A DNA stretch of 64,000 nucleotides from NCBI GenBank assembly GCA_013151015.1, contig JAADJA010000171.1, positions 1 through 64,000 of the forward strand. The letters run 5' to 3'. A program made the position numbers and the translations under genes. Position 1 is the first letter of the stretch. Every line of letters starts with the position of its first letter. The notes below the pieces were generated by a model that was not told the origin of the DNA, did not search any database, and saw only the letters and a list, made by a program, of their open reading frames with translations. Of the stretch, positions 26,304 through 35,905 are shown one piece after another. This stretch comes from Chlorobiota bacterium. GTDB taxonomy: Bacteria; Bacteroidota; Bacteroidia; Bacteroidales; JAADJA01.

Positions 26304-26455
26304 GTCATTCCGACCCAAGGAAAAGCAATGTAGGCAAGGGGGAGGAATCCTCTCACGGTTGCGACTGCCAACAATTGATTAACATTCCTCCAGCCTGTCA
26401 TAGCATGGGGATTCCTCCTTCCTTCGTAATACCTTGCCCATATAGTCGGAATGAC
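26304..26455. repeat. Intergenic palindromic repeat, copy D (152 bp, most complete)
   Basis: Nested perfect arms: outer GTCATTCCGAC (26304-26314) with GTCGGAATGAC (26445-26455), inner GGAGGAATCC (26341-26350) with GGATTCCTCC (26409-26418). The whole could fold as a long imperfect hairpin. It has the look of a REP-like element mobilised in trans; no transposase is nearby. Confidence 0.8.
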
Positions 26456-26508
26456 CACCATGAGTTTCCATGGACTGAAGGCCATGGGTTCGTGTTGTCA
26501 AAAACCTT

Positions 26509-26642
26509 GCTTCCAGTAAGTGTTGTCCCCAACTAAAAATAAACCCACACATCCTGCAAAATAATTTCCCCTTCCCCCGTTATTATTTTATACTTTTATT
26601 TTTTCTTTGCTTCTGGCTGGTGTTGTCTCCAATCAGAAATAA
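26509..26642. repeat. Two copies of a small GTGTTGTC hairpin repeat
   Basis: TTCCAGTAAGTGTTGTCCCCAACTAAAAATAAA begins near 26510 and a matching TTCTGGCTGGTGTTGTCTCCAATCAGAAATAAA-like copy near 26611, about 100 bp apart. The core resembles GTTGGTGTTGTCACCAAC, whose perfect form is at 60114-60131. A third weak copy (GTTCGTGTTGTCAAAAAC) is near 26488. Confidence 0.6.
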
Positions 26643-26670
26643 ATTTCACCTTTCCCAAAAACAAAATCGT

Positions 26671-29600
26671 ATGAACAGAATCAAGTCATTTCCCCTCACA
26701 TCGGCTCTCCTCGCCATTGTTTTCCTTTTCTCCTGCGGAACCCGCGATTCCAAAAAACCTAAAAAAATCAACCCCGAATTTCGGAATTATATCAAAGCCT
26801 TTACTTCCGGTGTGATTTCGGCAGAATCGGTTATCAAAATCAATTTGCGCAGCAAGGTTTCCAATGACCTCAAAGTGGGCGAACGGCTCGATATGGATTT
26901 ATTCAGCTTTTCGCCAAAAATAAATGGTGCCGCTTTTTTGGTAAACGAAAAAAGCATTGAGTTCAGACCGGAAGAACCTTTGGTTTCCGGGCAAACATAT
27001 AATGCTGAATTTAAGCTATTTAAGCTATTTGATGTAAATGATGACTTGAAGGTGTTTGAATTTCAGTTCCGCACAATAGACCGTTCATTTAATGTGGTGA
27101 AAGGGGAGTTTGGTCCCTACGATAACAAAAACCTGGCCCTGAACCAACTTTCCGGTTATGTCTCTTTAACGGATGTTATGGAACTCAAAGATGTGGAAAA
27201 AATCCTGATCGCAAAATACAATGGAAAGCAATTCCCCATAAACTGGCAGGATGATGGACATGTAAAAAGATTTCCTTTTACGGTTGACAGCATTCCCCGA
27301 ACGGATGAAAAAGGCCAACTCGTACTTGTTTGGGACGGAAAACCTTTGAAAATAGAATCCCGGGGTTCCGATACGACCTTTATCCCTTCCCTTGCCGATT
27401 TTACGGTTATGGACATCAGGGTGGTACAGCGACCCGAACAATATTTCTCCATACAATTTTCCGATCCGTTATTGCACGATCAAAACCTCGATGGGCTGGT
27501 TCATTTTGAAAAGGGAGGCAAATTAAAACTGGACATCGAAAATAACATTCTTAAGGCTTATCCCCCTGAGCGGTTAACGGGGGCAAAGACCGTTATTGTC
27601 GAAACCGGCATAAAAAACCTTTACGGTTATAAAATGAAGGACACATGGACGATGGAAATTTCTTTTGAGAAGATAAAACCCGCTGTTGAACTGATTGGAA
27701 AGGGGAACATTGTCCCCAATTCGGATGGATTGATTTTCCCTTTCAGGGCCGTGAACCTGAAAGCCGTGGATGTGAAAGTCATAAAAATATTTGAAGAAAA
27801 CATTATGCAGTTTTTCCAGGAAAACAATTTCAATGGAAACTCCGAAATAAAAAGGGTTGGCCGACCTGTCCATAAAGAAAAGATTTTGCTGACAACCAAC
27901 CCCGCCCTCGATTTGGGGAGCTGGAATGCTTTTTCCATCGATCTGACAAATATTATCAAAGACGATCCGGGTGCGATTTATCAGGTTGAGCTTTCGTTCC
28001 GTAAGGAATACTCCCTTTTCAATTGCAACGGGACAGAAGGGGAAGATAATTTGGGTTCCTTTGATGGCAATGTTGAATTGGATATGATCGAAAGTGAAAA
28101 GAATTATTGGGATGAACCTTATTATTACTGGTATTCCTTTTATCCCAAAGGGTTCAACTGGTCTGAAAAGGACGACCCTTGCACTGTCTCCTATTATTAT
28201 TCCGATCGTTGGGCAAAGGGAAATGTCCTTTCATCCAATCTTGGCATACTTGCCAAAGGCGGCGGTGACAATAAGATGCGGTTTGTCATTACGGATCTTC
28301 GTACAACGGAACCACTTGACAATGTTGTTATTGGGCTTTACAATTACCAGCAACAGAAGATAGGTGAGGTAAAAACCGATGCTGAAGGCATGGCAGAAAT
28401 CGATCTTCGCCAGAAGCCTTTTCTTTTGGTTGCAAAAAGAGGGGAAGACAAGGGATATCTCCGTTTGGACGATGGTTCATCACTTTCGGTGAGTATGTTC
28501 AACGTGAGCGGCAAAAGGGTGCAAAAAGGGATCAAAGGCTACATATATGGCGAACGTGGGGTTTGGCGGCCCGGCGATACCCTCTTCCTCACATTCATTA
28601 TGGAAGATAAAAACAAAACACTCCCTTCGGAACACCCGGTTTCATTTGAACTTAAAAACCCTGCCGGTCAATTAGTTTCACATAAAGTGAAAATGAAAGG
28701 GATGAATGGCTTTTATCAATTTACCGTAAAAACAGAACCCGATGCGCCCACAGGTAGCTGGATTGCAAAAGTGGATGTGGGCGGTGTGGTATTCACCAAA
28801 CGCATCCGTATCGAAACCGTAAAGCCAAATCGCTTAAAACTGAACCTGGATTTTGGAACAGAGAGGTTATCGGTTTCCGATAAAAAAAAATACGGTGATT
28901 TAACGGTGAAATGGCTGCATGGTGCAACTGCGAGGAATCTAAAAGCAAATGTGACCGTTACTTTGAAAAATGCCCGCACATCTTTTGAAAATTACAAAGG
29001 CTATCATTTTAGCGATCCCACAAAAAGTTTTTATGCAGATGAAGAGGTGATTTTTGATGGCAAAACAAATGAACTCGGTGAGGCAAAAGTGAAAGCCGAT
29101 CTCGGTGTTCATAAGAATGCCCCAGGAATGCTCAAAGCAGAATTTATGGTGAGGGCATTTGAAGAAGGTGGCGATTTCAGTACCGATTTTTTTTCGATAC
29201 CCTATGCGCCTTATAAGGTTTTTGTGGGGATAAAGATCCCCAAAGGGGATGATTACGGAACACTCACGACCGATTCAACTTATACCGCAGATGTAGTGAC
29301 CGTTGATGCGGATGGAAACCCCGTTTCGGTTTCAGGCCTGAAAGTTTTTATGAATAAAATAAGCTGGAGATGGTGGTGGGATATTTCCGATGAATATCTT
29401 GGAAATTATTCCGGGCGGTATTCAAGGGATATGATAATGACAAAAACAATTTCGACTAAAAATGGCAAGGGCAAATTATCATTTAAAGTGGATTATCCCG
29501 ATTGGGGAAGGTTCATGCTACGTGTGGAAGACCCGGTGGGAGGCCATGCAACGGGCGTACGTTTCTATGCGGACTGGCCCGATTGGGTGAGCCGTTCAAA

Positions 29601-32259
29601 CAGGACTTCTCCCGGCGGTGCGGCCATACTTGCTTTTTCCACCGACAAGGATAAATACCAGGTCGGCGACTTGGCCACCGTTACAATCCCGACTTCTGGA
29701 AAGGGAAGGGCTTTGGTAAGTATCGAAAGTGGGTCCAAAATAGTAGATGCCTATTGGGTACTTCCCGAAGAAGGGATAAAAGAGACACAGTTCAATTTCG
29801 CCATAACCGAGGAAATGTGCCCCAATGTTTATGTAAATGTTACTTACATCCAACCCCATGCGCAAACCACCAATGATTTGCCCATACGGCTTTATGGCAT
29901 TGTCCCCATTGAAGTGGAAGACCCGGGCACTATCCTTTCCCCACAAATAGAAATGCCCGATGAGTTGAAACCGGAGAAGGAATTTACGGTTCGGGTTTCC
30001 GAAAAAAACAATAAACCGATGACCTATACAGTTGCCGTTGTGGATGACGGGCTGTTGGACTTGACCCGCTTCAAAACACCGGATCCCTGGTCGGCCTTTT
30101 TTGCCCACGAAGCCTTGGGCGTGAAAACCTGGGACATATACGATTTTGTACTTGGTGCTTACGGTGGGAAAATGGAAAAGCTGTTCGCCATTGGTGGTGA
30201 TGAGGGTGCTTTGGAAAAAGGGAAACAAAAAGCAAATCGTTTCAAACCTGTTGTGATGTTCCTGCGGCCTTTTGAATTGAAAGGTGGCTCACAAAGCCAT
30301 ACTTTTAAAATGCCTCGCTATTCAGGTTCAGTACGAACCATGGTGATCGCCGGAAATGGGGAAGCTTACGGTTTTGCCGAAAAAACCACCCCTGTCAGGA
30401 ACCCATTGATGATTCTGGCAACCTTGCCACGGGTGTTAGGCCCCGGCGAAACCGTTAAATTACCGGTTACGGTTTTTGCCATGAAGGAAAATGTGAAGAA
30501 TGTGAAAATATCATTGCAAGCCAACGACATCTTTGAAATCCAGGGAGAAAACGAACAATCCATCTCCTTTGATAAAACAGGTGACAAGGTCATCAATTTT
30601 GACTTGAAAGTTGCCGAACGGATAGGGATTGGAAAAGTGACACTCGTTGCCACCAGCGGAAAAGAGAAAGCTACTTATGAAATTGAACTGGATGTTCGAA
30701 ACCCAAATCCACCGGTAGTGGACTATATTGAAGGCGTTGTGCGTCCCGGGGAAACCTGGGAGATGGATTATACACCTGTTGGAATTGAAGGGACGAATGA
30801 GGGATTAATTGAGATTTCCGGCATCCCGCCCATTGATTTTGGGAAACGATTGAAATACCTTGTTAAATATCCTTATGGATGTTCGGAACAAACAACCTCT
30901 GCTGCTTTTCCCCAATTGTATCTGGCGGATGTAATGGAGCTTGATAACCGGATGAAGGACTGGAACCAAAAGAACGTGAAATCTGCCATCAACGACCTCG
31001 GGTTTATGCAGCTTTCCAATGGAGGGTTCCGTTACTGGCCAAATGCTGGGCAAGCTAATGATTGGGTTTCGTCCTACATCGGGCATTTTATGTTGGAAGC
31101 CGAACGAAAGGGATATGTGCTTCCGTCCGGGTTTAAAAACAATTGGATAAGCTATCAAAAGAAAGCTGCCCTGAACTGGAAATATTACAGTCCAAAATAT
31201 CCAAGCTATTATCACGGATCACATCTTACACAGGCCTACAGGCTTTACACCCTTGCTTTGGCCGGTTCGCCTGAAATGGGCGCCATGAACAGGTTAAGGG
31301 AATATGAGCGTTTGTCTGTATCTGCCCGATGGCGTTTGGCGGCAGCTTATGCCCTGGCCGGACAACCCGAAGCAGCCCGAAGCCTCACCGCCAATCTCTC
31401 AACAGATGTGGAAGCTTATTCCAATATGAACAACCGGACTTGGGGATCACCCTTGCGCGATATGGCAATGATATTGGAAACCATGGTCGCCATGAAAGAA
31501 TACGATAAATCGGTACCCCTTGTGGTAAAGATTTCAAAACGCTTGAGCAGCAATTCGTGGTACAGTACGCAAACCACAGCATATTGCCTGATGGCCGTTT
31601 CAAAGTTTGCCGAAACCCAGAAGCTAACCGATGGCGAAATGCACTTTGTTTGCAAAATCAATGAACAGAAGGAAGTCGAAAAACACACGCAATTGCCGAT
31701 TTTCCAATTCGAAATCCCTATTGATGGTACATCAAAAGGAAAAGTAAAAATCGAAAATAAAGGAAAAGCTTTGCTTTACAGTAGGGTGATGCTGTGGGGA
31801 ACACCTTTGGCCGGGAAAGAAACCCATGCCGAAAGCCACATTAAACTACAGGTGGTTTATAAAGCGATGAACGGCGGCCTCATTGATGTTTCGAGACTTG
31901 AACAAGGGACTGATTTTATTGCCGAGGTGAAAGTGTTCAATGCGTCTTTGGAAAATGGCTATTCCGATTTGGCCCTGACACAGATATTCCCTTCCGGTTG
32001 GGAAATAATAAATACCCGGCTTGCAGGTTTCACCAATGTACATAAAAAGGATATGCCACGATACCGCGATATCCGTGACGACAGGGTTTATACACATTTC
32101 AATATCTGGAAAAAATCGAGGACATTTACTGTCACTCTAAATGCCTCTTACCGCGGACGTTTTTATCTACCGGCAGTAAGTTGTGAGGCTATGTACGACA
32201 ATTCGGTTTATGCCCGTGTTCCGGGCCAATGGGTGAAAGTTGTGAAACCGGGGGAATAA
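26671..32259 (+). CDS. Bacterial alpha-2-macroglobulin lipoprotein
   Basis: A 1862-aa protease-trapping protein, probably anchored in the periplasm. The signal peptide has a lipobox (LFSCG, Cys at about residue 23). The many macroglobulin-like beta domains include the bait-region and A2M_N_2/A2M segments (GYIYGERGVWRPGDTLFLTF; RPFELKGGSQSHTFKMPRYSG). The thioester motif GCSEQ is intact (Cys1404, Gln1407), so it should form a reactive Cys-Gln thioester. An alpha-toroid domain follows (LPSGFKNNW, WGSPLRDMAMIL) and then a receptor-like C-terminal domain. The usual partner pbpC (penicillin-binding protein 1C) is not adjacent; the next gene is a convergent peptidase. The start is the ATG of MNRIKSF, because the longer frame begins at a GTG inside a repeat. 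Confidence 0.93.
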   Translation: MNRIKSFPLTSALLAIVFLFSCGTRDSKKPKKINPEFRNYIKAFTSGVISAESVIKINLRSKVSNDLKVGERLDMDLFSFSPKINGAAFLVNEKSIEFRPEEPLVSGQTYNAEFKLFKLFDVNDDLKVFEFQFRTIDRSFNVVKGEFGPYDNKNLALNQLSGYVSLTDVMELKDVEKILIAKYNGKQFPINWQDDGHVKRFPFTVDSIPRTDEKGQLVLVWDGKPLKIESRGSDTTFIPSLADFTVMDIRVVQRPEQYFSIQFSDPLLHDQNLDGLVHFEKGGKLKLDIENNILKAYPPERLTGAKTVIVETGIKNLYGYKMKDTWTMEISFEKIKPAVELIGKGNIVPNSDGLIFPFRAVNLKAVDVKVIKIFEENIMQFFQENNFNGNSEIKRVGRPVHKEKILLTTNPALDLGSWNAFSIDLTNIIKDDPGAIYQVELSFRKEYSLFNCNGTEGEDNLGSFDGNVELDMIESEKNYWDEPYYYWYSFYPKGFNWSEKDDPCTVSYYYSDRWAKGNVLSSNLGILAKGGGDNKMRFVITDLRTTEPLDNVVIGLYNYQQQKIGEVKTDAEGMAEIDLRQKPFLLVAKRGEDKGYLRLDDGSSLSVSMFNVSGKRVQKGIKGYIYGERGVWRPGDTLFLTFIMEDKNKTLPSEHPVSFELKNPAGQLVSHKVKMKGMNGFYQFTVKTEPDAPTGSWIAKVDVGGVVFTKRIRIETVKPNRLKLNLDFGTERLSVSDKKKYGDLTVKWLHGATARNLKANVTVTLKNARTSFENYKGYHFSDPTKSFYADEEVIFDGKTNELGEAKVKADLGVHKNAPGMLKAEFMVRAFEEGGDFSTDFFSIPYAPYKVFVGIKIPKGDDYGTLTTDSTYTADVVTVDADGNPVSVSGLKVFMNKISWRWWWDISDEYLGNYSGRYSRDMIMTKTISTKNGKGKLSFKVDYPDWGRFMLRVEDPVGGHATGVRFYADWPDWVSRSNRTSPGGAAILAFSTDKDKYQVGDLATVTIPTSGKGRALVSIESGSKIVDAYWVLPEEGIKETQFNFAITEEMCPNVYVNVTYIQPHAQTTNDLPIRLYGIVPIEVEDPGTILSPQIEMPDELKPEKEFTVRVSEKNNKPMTYTVAVVDDGLLDLTRFKTPDPWSAFFAHEALGVKTWDIYDFVLGAYGGKMEKLFAIGGDEGALEKGKQKANRFKPVVMFLRPFELKGGSQSHTFKMPRYSGSVRTMVIAGNGEAYGFAEKTTPVRNPLMILATLPRVLGPGETVKLPVTVFAMKENVKNVKISLQANDIFEIQGENEQSISFDKTGDKVINFDLKVAERIGIGKVTLVATSGKEKATYEIELDVRNPNPPVVDYIEGVVRPGETWEMDYTPVGIEGTNEGLIEISGIPPIDFGKRLKYLVKYPYGCSEQTTSAAFPQLYLADVMELDNRMKDWNQKNVKSAINDLGFMQLSNGGFRYWPNAGQANDWVSSYIGHFMLEAERKGYVLPSGFKNNWISYQKKAALNWKYYSPKYPSYYHGSHLTQAYRLYTLALAGSPEMGAMNRLREYERLSVSARWRLAAAYALAGQPEAARSLTANLSTDVEAYSNMNNRTWGSPLRDMAMILETMVAMKEYDKSVPLVVKISKRLSSNSWYSTQTTAYCLMAVSKFAETQKLTDGEMHFVCKINEQKEVEKHTQLPIFQFEIPIDGTSKGKVKIENKGKALLYSRVMLWGTPLAGKETHAESHIKLQVVYKAMNGGLIDVSRLEQGTDFIAEVKVFNASLENGYSDLALTQIFPSGWEIINTRLAGFTNVHKKDMPRYRDIRDDRVYTHFNIWKKSRTFTVTLNASYRGRFYLPAVSCEAMYDNSVYARVPGQWVKVVKPGE

Positions 32260-32381
32260 TTGAAAATACAAATCAGGAGATTTGCACCTTACTGAGCGTA
32301 GTTAGAGACTTTTAGTGAAAAATAGGGATTTTATAATTAAAAAAACCCGGGATTTATTATCGGTTTATCAAAAACCTTTTA

Positions 32382-33617
32382 TTAAAACTTCTTCAAAATA
32401 TCTATTACCGCATCTTTGTGGATGGTAAAGCCCAACATTTTAAGTTTTACATAATCTTCATGGAAAAAATAATAGCCAAATTCAGGGGCATTTTCGTCAT
32501 TGTTCCTTGATCCCGAACTCGAATCCTTAATGAGGTACCAATCGGTCCCGTCTTTATCCAACCAGCCTATCAGGTGCATCCCATGGTCATCGGTGGAAGT
32601 TTTGTTGGAGAAACGGAATTGCCGTGCATTTTCGTCGATGTATTCCGATGGGATATCAAAAGTTGGGACCATGGCGCAATTGGTGGTCCGGAGGAAACCG
32701 GCCTCGGAAACATCCCCGCCAATTGACATGGTGTAACCATCACGGATCGCTTTTTTGATTATTGCCATGAAATCATCAAGCGGAACATTATAATAATCTT
32801 TGCTGTGCCACCAATTATCGGGCACTTTGTACTCAACCTGTTCCCAATAAGGTTCCTGCAAGAGCGAAAGGATTTCCACATAATCGTCCATGTCCAGTTT
32901 TGTCACATCGGTTAGGAACTCCTTTGGCGTATAGGTTTTGCCTTTATATTCAAAAGAGGCGGGAGGTTCTCCTATGTAATGGTTCATTATGTCTTTTATG
33001 GTGTTCAGGGCATATTCCATGTTCCATGAATTTTCCTTTTTCACGTTTTGAAGGAACGTGTTCATTTCTTTGAACATCGTTGCATGGGAATGGAACTTTC
33101 GCCCTTCTACCAAACCATTGTAAACGTCCCAGGGAACAATCCCATATTCCTTATAAATCCTTGCAACGGCATTGCCTTCGGAACCTTCATCGAAATTGGA
33201 ATCGCCCCGTTTCTCGACAAAACGCCTTGCCTTTTCAACGTATTCCCAATAAACCGTATAAATGTCCGAGAGCTTGATTTTTTGTCCCGTTATACGAAAA
33301 ATCTCGCTTTCGTAAAAAGAGGTGGTGGAGAAACTCCAGCAGGTACCGGCATTGCCTTGTGAAATGGTGGGCTCGTGCCAATATTGTTTATAAAGATCGA
33401 TTTTGTCCGGGAGGTCATAATTTGATTGGTCCATAAAAAAACGCTTGTCCATTTTCTTCTCTTTTTGCAAATTATCAAAATTTCGCACATCTTTGAGAAT
33501 GGAGTTTTGGTAATAACCGGGTTCGTACTCCTTAAAAACAGATTTGTCGTGTTGTACTTGAGCGTACAGGCTGCCCGACAAAACCAGGGCAAGCACAATG
33601 CTAAAAAGGGTTTTCAT
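32382..33617 (-). CDS. Exported C1B cysteine peptidase (bleomycin hydrolase-like)
   Basis: A 411-aa papain-superfamily peptidase with a signal peptide ending near SLYAQ. The catalytic Cys is in GNAGTCWSFSTTSFYESE (about residue 93) and the His in DDHGMHLIGW. The third position, Asn in the ENSW motif of the family, reads KDSS here, so Asp replaces Asn. Insertions between Cys and His fit the C1B (aminopeptidase C/bleomycin hydrolase) branch. In that branch a C-terminal tail blocks the site to enforce aminopeptidase action; here the protein ends in DAVIDILKKF. Probable role: periplasmic peptide trimming. Confidence 0.85.
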   Translation of the reverse strand: MKTLFSIVLALVLSGSLYAQVQHDKSVFKEYEPGYYQNSILKDVRNFDNLQKEKKMDKRFFMDQSNYDLPDKIDLYKQYWHEPTISQGNAGTCWSFSTTSFYESEIFRITGQKIKLSDIYTVYWEYVEKARRFVEKRGDSNFDEGSEGNAVARIYKEYGIVPWDVYNGLVEGRKFHSHATMFKEMNTFLQNVKKENSWNMEYALNTIKDIMNHYIGEPPASFEYKGKTYTPKEFLTDVTKLDMDDYVEILSLLQEPYWEQVEYKVPDNWWHSKDYYNVPLDDFMAIIKKAIRDGYTMSIGGDVSEAGFLRTTNCAMVPTFDIPSEYIDENARQFRFSNKTSTDDHGMHLIGWLDKDGTDWYLIKDSSSGSRNNDENAPEFGYYFFHEDYVKLKMLGFTIHKDAVIDILKKF

Positions 33618-33720
33618 AATTTCGTGTTTTTTTTATTTGAAGGGGCAAAGGTAGGGATAAATTTATATTGTAAACCGGTATTAACCGAAGTAAATTCCTC
33701 CCCAGGGACACTTGGTGTAT

Positions 33721-34437
33721 CTACCCCAGCCTCTCCAACAACTCCTGAAAACCCTCTTTGTAATAATCCCCGACAGGGATCCATTTTTCACCAATGATGA
33801 TCCGGTTCCTTTCGATGGTGTCGATCTTGGAAACGGCAATGATATAGGAACGGTGGACCCGGATGAATTTATCTTTGGGCAGTTTTGCTTCCATGGCTTT
33901 CAAGGTCATCAATGTCAGGTGAAATTTGTCTTTGATAAAAACCTTTATGTAATCTTTCAAACCTTCAATGTACAGAATCTCATCCACGTTTATCCTCACA
34001 GTGCTTGTCCCTTCCTTGATAAACATAAAATCCTTGTTCGTGTCTTCGCTTATCTGCTTCAGTGAATCGGTTTTCGTATTGTTTATATGATAAATCCTGA
34101 ATGCCTTATTTGCTGCCTTTAGGAAACGTTCAAATGCAAAGGGCTTGACAAGGTAATCGGTGGCATCCAGTTCAAATCCTTCAACGGCATAATCATGATA
34201 GGCGGTCGTGAAAATCACCTGAGGCTTCTCGGATAAAGACTGAAACAATTGTATCCCTGACAAATCGGGCATTTGGATATCAAGAAAAAGGAGGTCGATC
34301 TTTTCTTTTTGAAGGGCTTCCATGGCCTCAAACCCACTTTTACATAAGGCCTTCAATTTCAGGAAAGGGGTTTTGGAAACGAAATCTTCCAGCAAATCGC
34401 GGGCAAGGGGTTCATCGTCAACAATTATGCAGTTCAT
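33721..34437 (-). CDS. LytTR-family response regulator
   Basis: A 238-aa regulator. The receiver domain (1-120) has the acidic pocket VDDEP, the phosphoacceptor Asp53 in LLFLDIQMP, Thr in IFTTAYHDYA and Lys in YLVKPF. The C-terminal LytTR DNA-binding domain (about 140-235) contains FIKEGTSTVRINVDEILYIE and FIRVHRSYIIAVSKI. It lies 72 bp after the kinase gene on the same strand, so they form a two-component pair. Target genes are unknown. Confidence 0.93.
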   Translation of the reverse strand: MNCIIVDDEPLARDLLEDFVSKTPFLKLKALCKSGFEAMEALQKEKIDLLFLDIQMPDLSGIQLFQSLSEKPQVIFTTAYHDYAVEGFELDATDYLVKPFAFERFLKAANKAFRIYHINNTKTDSLKQISEDTNKDFMFIKEGTSTVRINVDEILYIEGLKDYIKVFIKDKFHLTLMTLKAMEAKLPKDKFIRVHRSYIIAVSKIDTIERNRIIIGEKWIPVGDYYKEGFQELLERLG

Positions 34438-34509
34438 GGTTTGTTATGTGTTAAGGGTTAAAAGCTAAGTGTGGCATTAAATCATTCCATCCTTGAAGCA
34501 TTGTTGCAT

Positions 34510-35604
34510 CTAAAACAATAATCTCAAATCAACACTAAAAGTTTCTCCATTATCAGCAATCTCCAAGCGGTGTTTGTCAGGATAGCGGTTCTCCAATTGC
34601 TTTTTGATATTGACCAAACCGATCCCACTGCTTTCGTCTTTGCGCTGCGATTTGGAAATCCTGTTTACAACTTTCAAATTAAGTTCTTCATTTGTCACTT
34701 TTATGGAAACATCGATATTGGCTCCATCCGTACCCACTCCATGTTTAAAGGCATTCTCGATAAAAGGGATCATCAGCATGGGTTCGATTTTTTTCCCGAT
34801 CGTACCGCCCTCAACTGAAAAGGAAACATTGGAATCTTTTGACAATCTCAATTTTTGCAATCCGATATAATTCTCCAAATAGGCAATCTCCTTCTCCAGG
34901 TCCACTATTTCTTTTTCCGATTCGTACAACATATGCCGCATCAATTCCGATAGCTTCACGATTGCACCTCCGGTCTTGTCCGACTTCTGATTGGCCAATG
35001 AATAAATCCCGTTTAAAGTGTTGAACAAAAAATGTGGGTTTACCTGCGATTTCAGGAAAGACAATTCCGTGGCCAGCTTTTCCTTTTCCATCACCTGTTT
35101 TTCCTTCTCGTTCCGGTACCATTCCTGGGTCACTTTAATACTTGTACTTAGCAGAAGAGCAATAAATACGGCCGAAGTGAGGGCCTCCTTTTCATACCTT
35201 TCCCTCATGCTCCGCATCCGCATTTGCCGGGGCTGTTTTTTGCCCCATTGCCTCCCTTGCCCTCGGGAATTGCCATTTTGAAAATGTTGCTGCATTCCAT
35301 ATTGCATTCTATTTCCTGATGGCCTGTCAAAAACACGATTATAAATTATATTGGAGAAAAAAACCAACATAAGGCTTGCGGCAATGACCAATGAATATTT
35401 CAGGAATTTCCTTTTTGCAAGGAGCTGTGGAATAAAAATGAAATAGTTCAGGTAAAAAAAGAAAACCATCAGGAAAATGCTGAACACCCTTTTTCCCGGG
35501 AATGGATTTTCGCCAGGAACATCAAAAATAACAAAGGGGAGAAAAATAAAACCTGCCCAGGCAATGATATGTACCGATATAAAGAATATCTTTTTTTTGT
35601 CCAT
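34510..35604 (-). CDS. LytS/YehU-type sensor histidine kinase
   Basis: A 364-aa membrane kinase. Three or four membrane segments lie in the first 150 residues, broken by a glutamine- and arginine-rich loop (about 100-135, GMQQHFQNGNSRGQGRQWG). The His_kinase domain has His191 in NPHFLFNTLNGI, followed by a HATPase_c region (IPFIENAFKHGVG, SSGIGLVNIKKQLENRY). There is no recognisable extracellular sensor domain, so the signal may be membrane-borne. It is the partner of the regulator gene just downstream. Confidence 0.92.
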   Translation of the reverse strand: MDKKKIFFISVHIIAWAGFIFLPFVIFDVPGENPFPGKRVFSIFLMVFFFYLNYFIFIPQLLAKRKFLKYSLVIAASLMLVFFSNIIYNRVFDRPSGNRMQYGMQQHFQNGNSRGQGRQWGKKQPRQMRMRSMRERYEKEALTSAVFIALLLSTSIKVTQEWYRNEKEKQVMEKEKLATELSFLKSQVNPHFLFNTLNGIYSLANQKSDKTGGAIVKLSELMRHMLYESEKEIVDLEKEIAYLENYIGLQKLRLSKDSNVSFSVEGGTIGKKIEPMLMIPFIENAFKHGVGTDGANIDVSIKVTNEELNLKVVNRISKSQRKDESSGIGLVNIKKQLENRYPDKHRLEIADNGETFSVDLRLLF

Positions 35605-35905
35605 CTGTCACTTTGGATTTGCGGCAAAACTACTGAAGAATTTTTAAATGAAATGACATTATCGACAGATGGTGGGTTTGAATCGATGAGTCAGGGCAAT
35701 TGTCTGTTTCTGCCAACTGAAACAATATAGCCTGAAATCTTTCTGTTTACAGAAACAATGGACAAATAATTTGAATATGCCAATATGTGTTGGTATTCCT
35801 TCATTACATTCTTCCTTCCCTTTAAAACCCTCATTCTCAATAAAAAAATAATACCCCAACATACCAATTAAATAGATTACTTTTGCGCCCTCAAAATTTG
35901 AACAT
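35605..35905. other. Divergent intergenic region, kinase operon / typA
   Basis: Two small perfect inverted repeats stand 15 bp apart: TGTTTC/GAAACA (35705-35724) and TTTCTG/CAGAAA (35740-35755). Both share a TTTCTG/GTTTC word and could be an operator pair. A TACTTTTG -7-like element is near 35878 ahead of typA. Confidence 0.4.

Larger units (their letters stand above)
25708..26670. other. 0.96-kb gene-free region with a gene remnant and palindromes
   Basis: It contains, in order, the remnant at 25717-26035, a cluster of perfect hairpins (26004-26218), repeat E copy 2, the long palindrome copy D and two copies of a small hairpin repeat. I see no tRNA and no intact reading frame longer than about 85 codons that looks coded. 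Confidence 0.6.
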
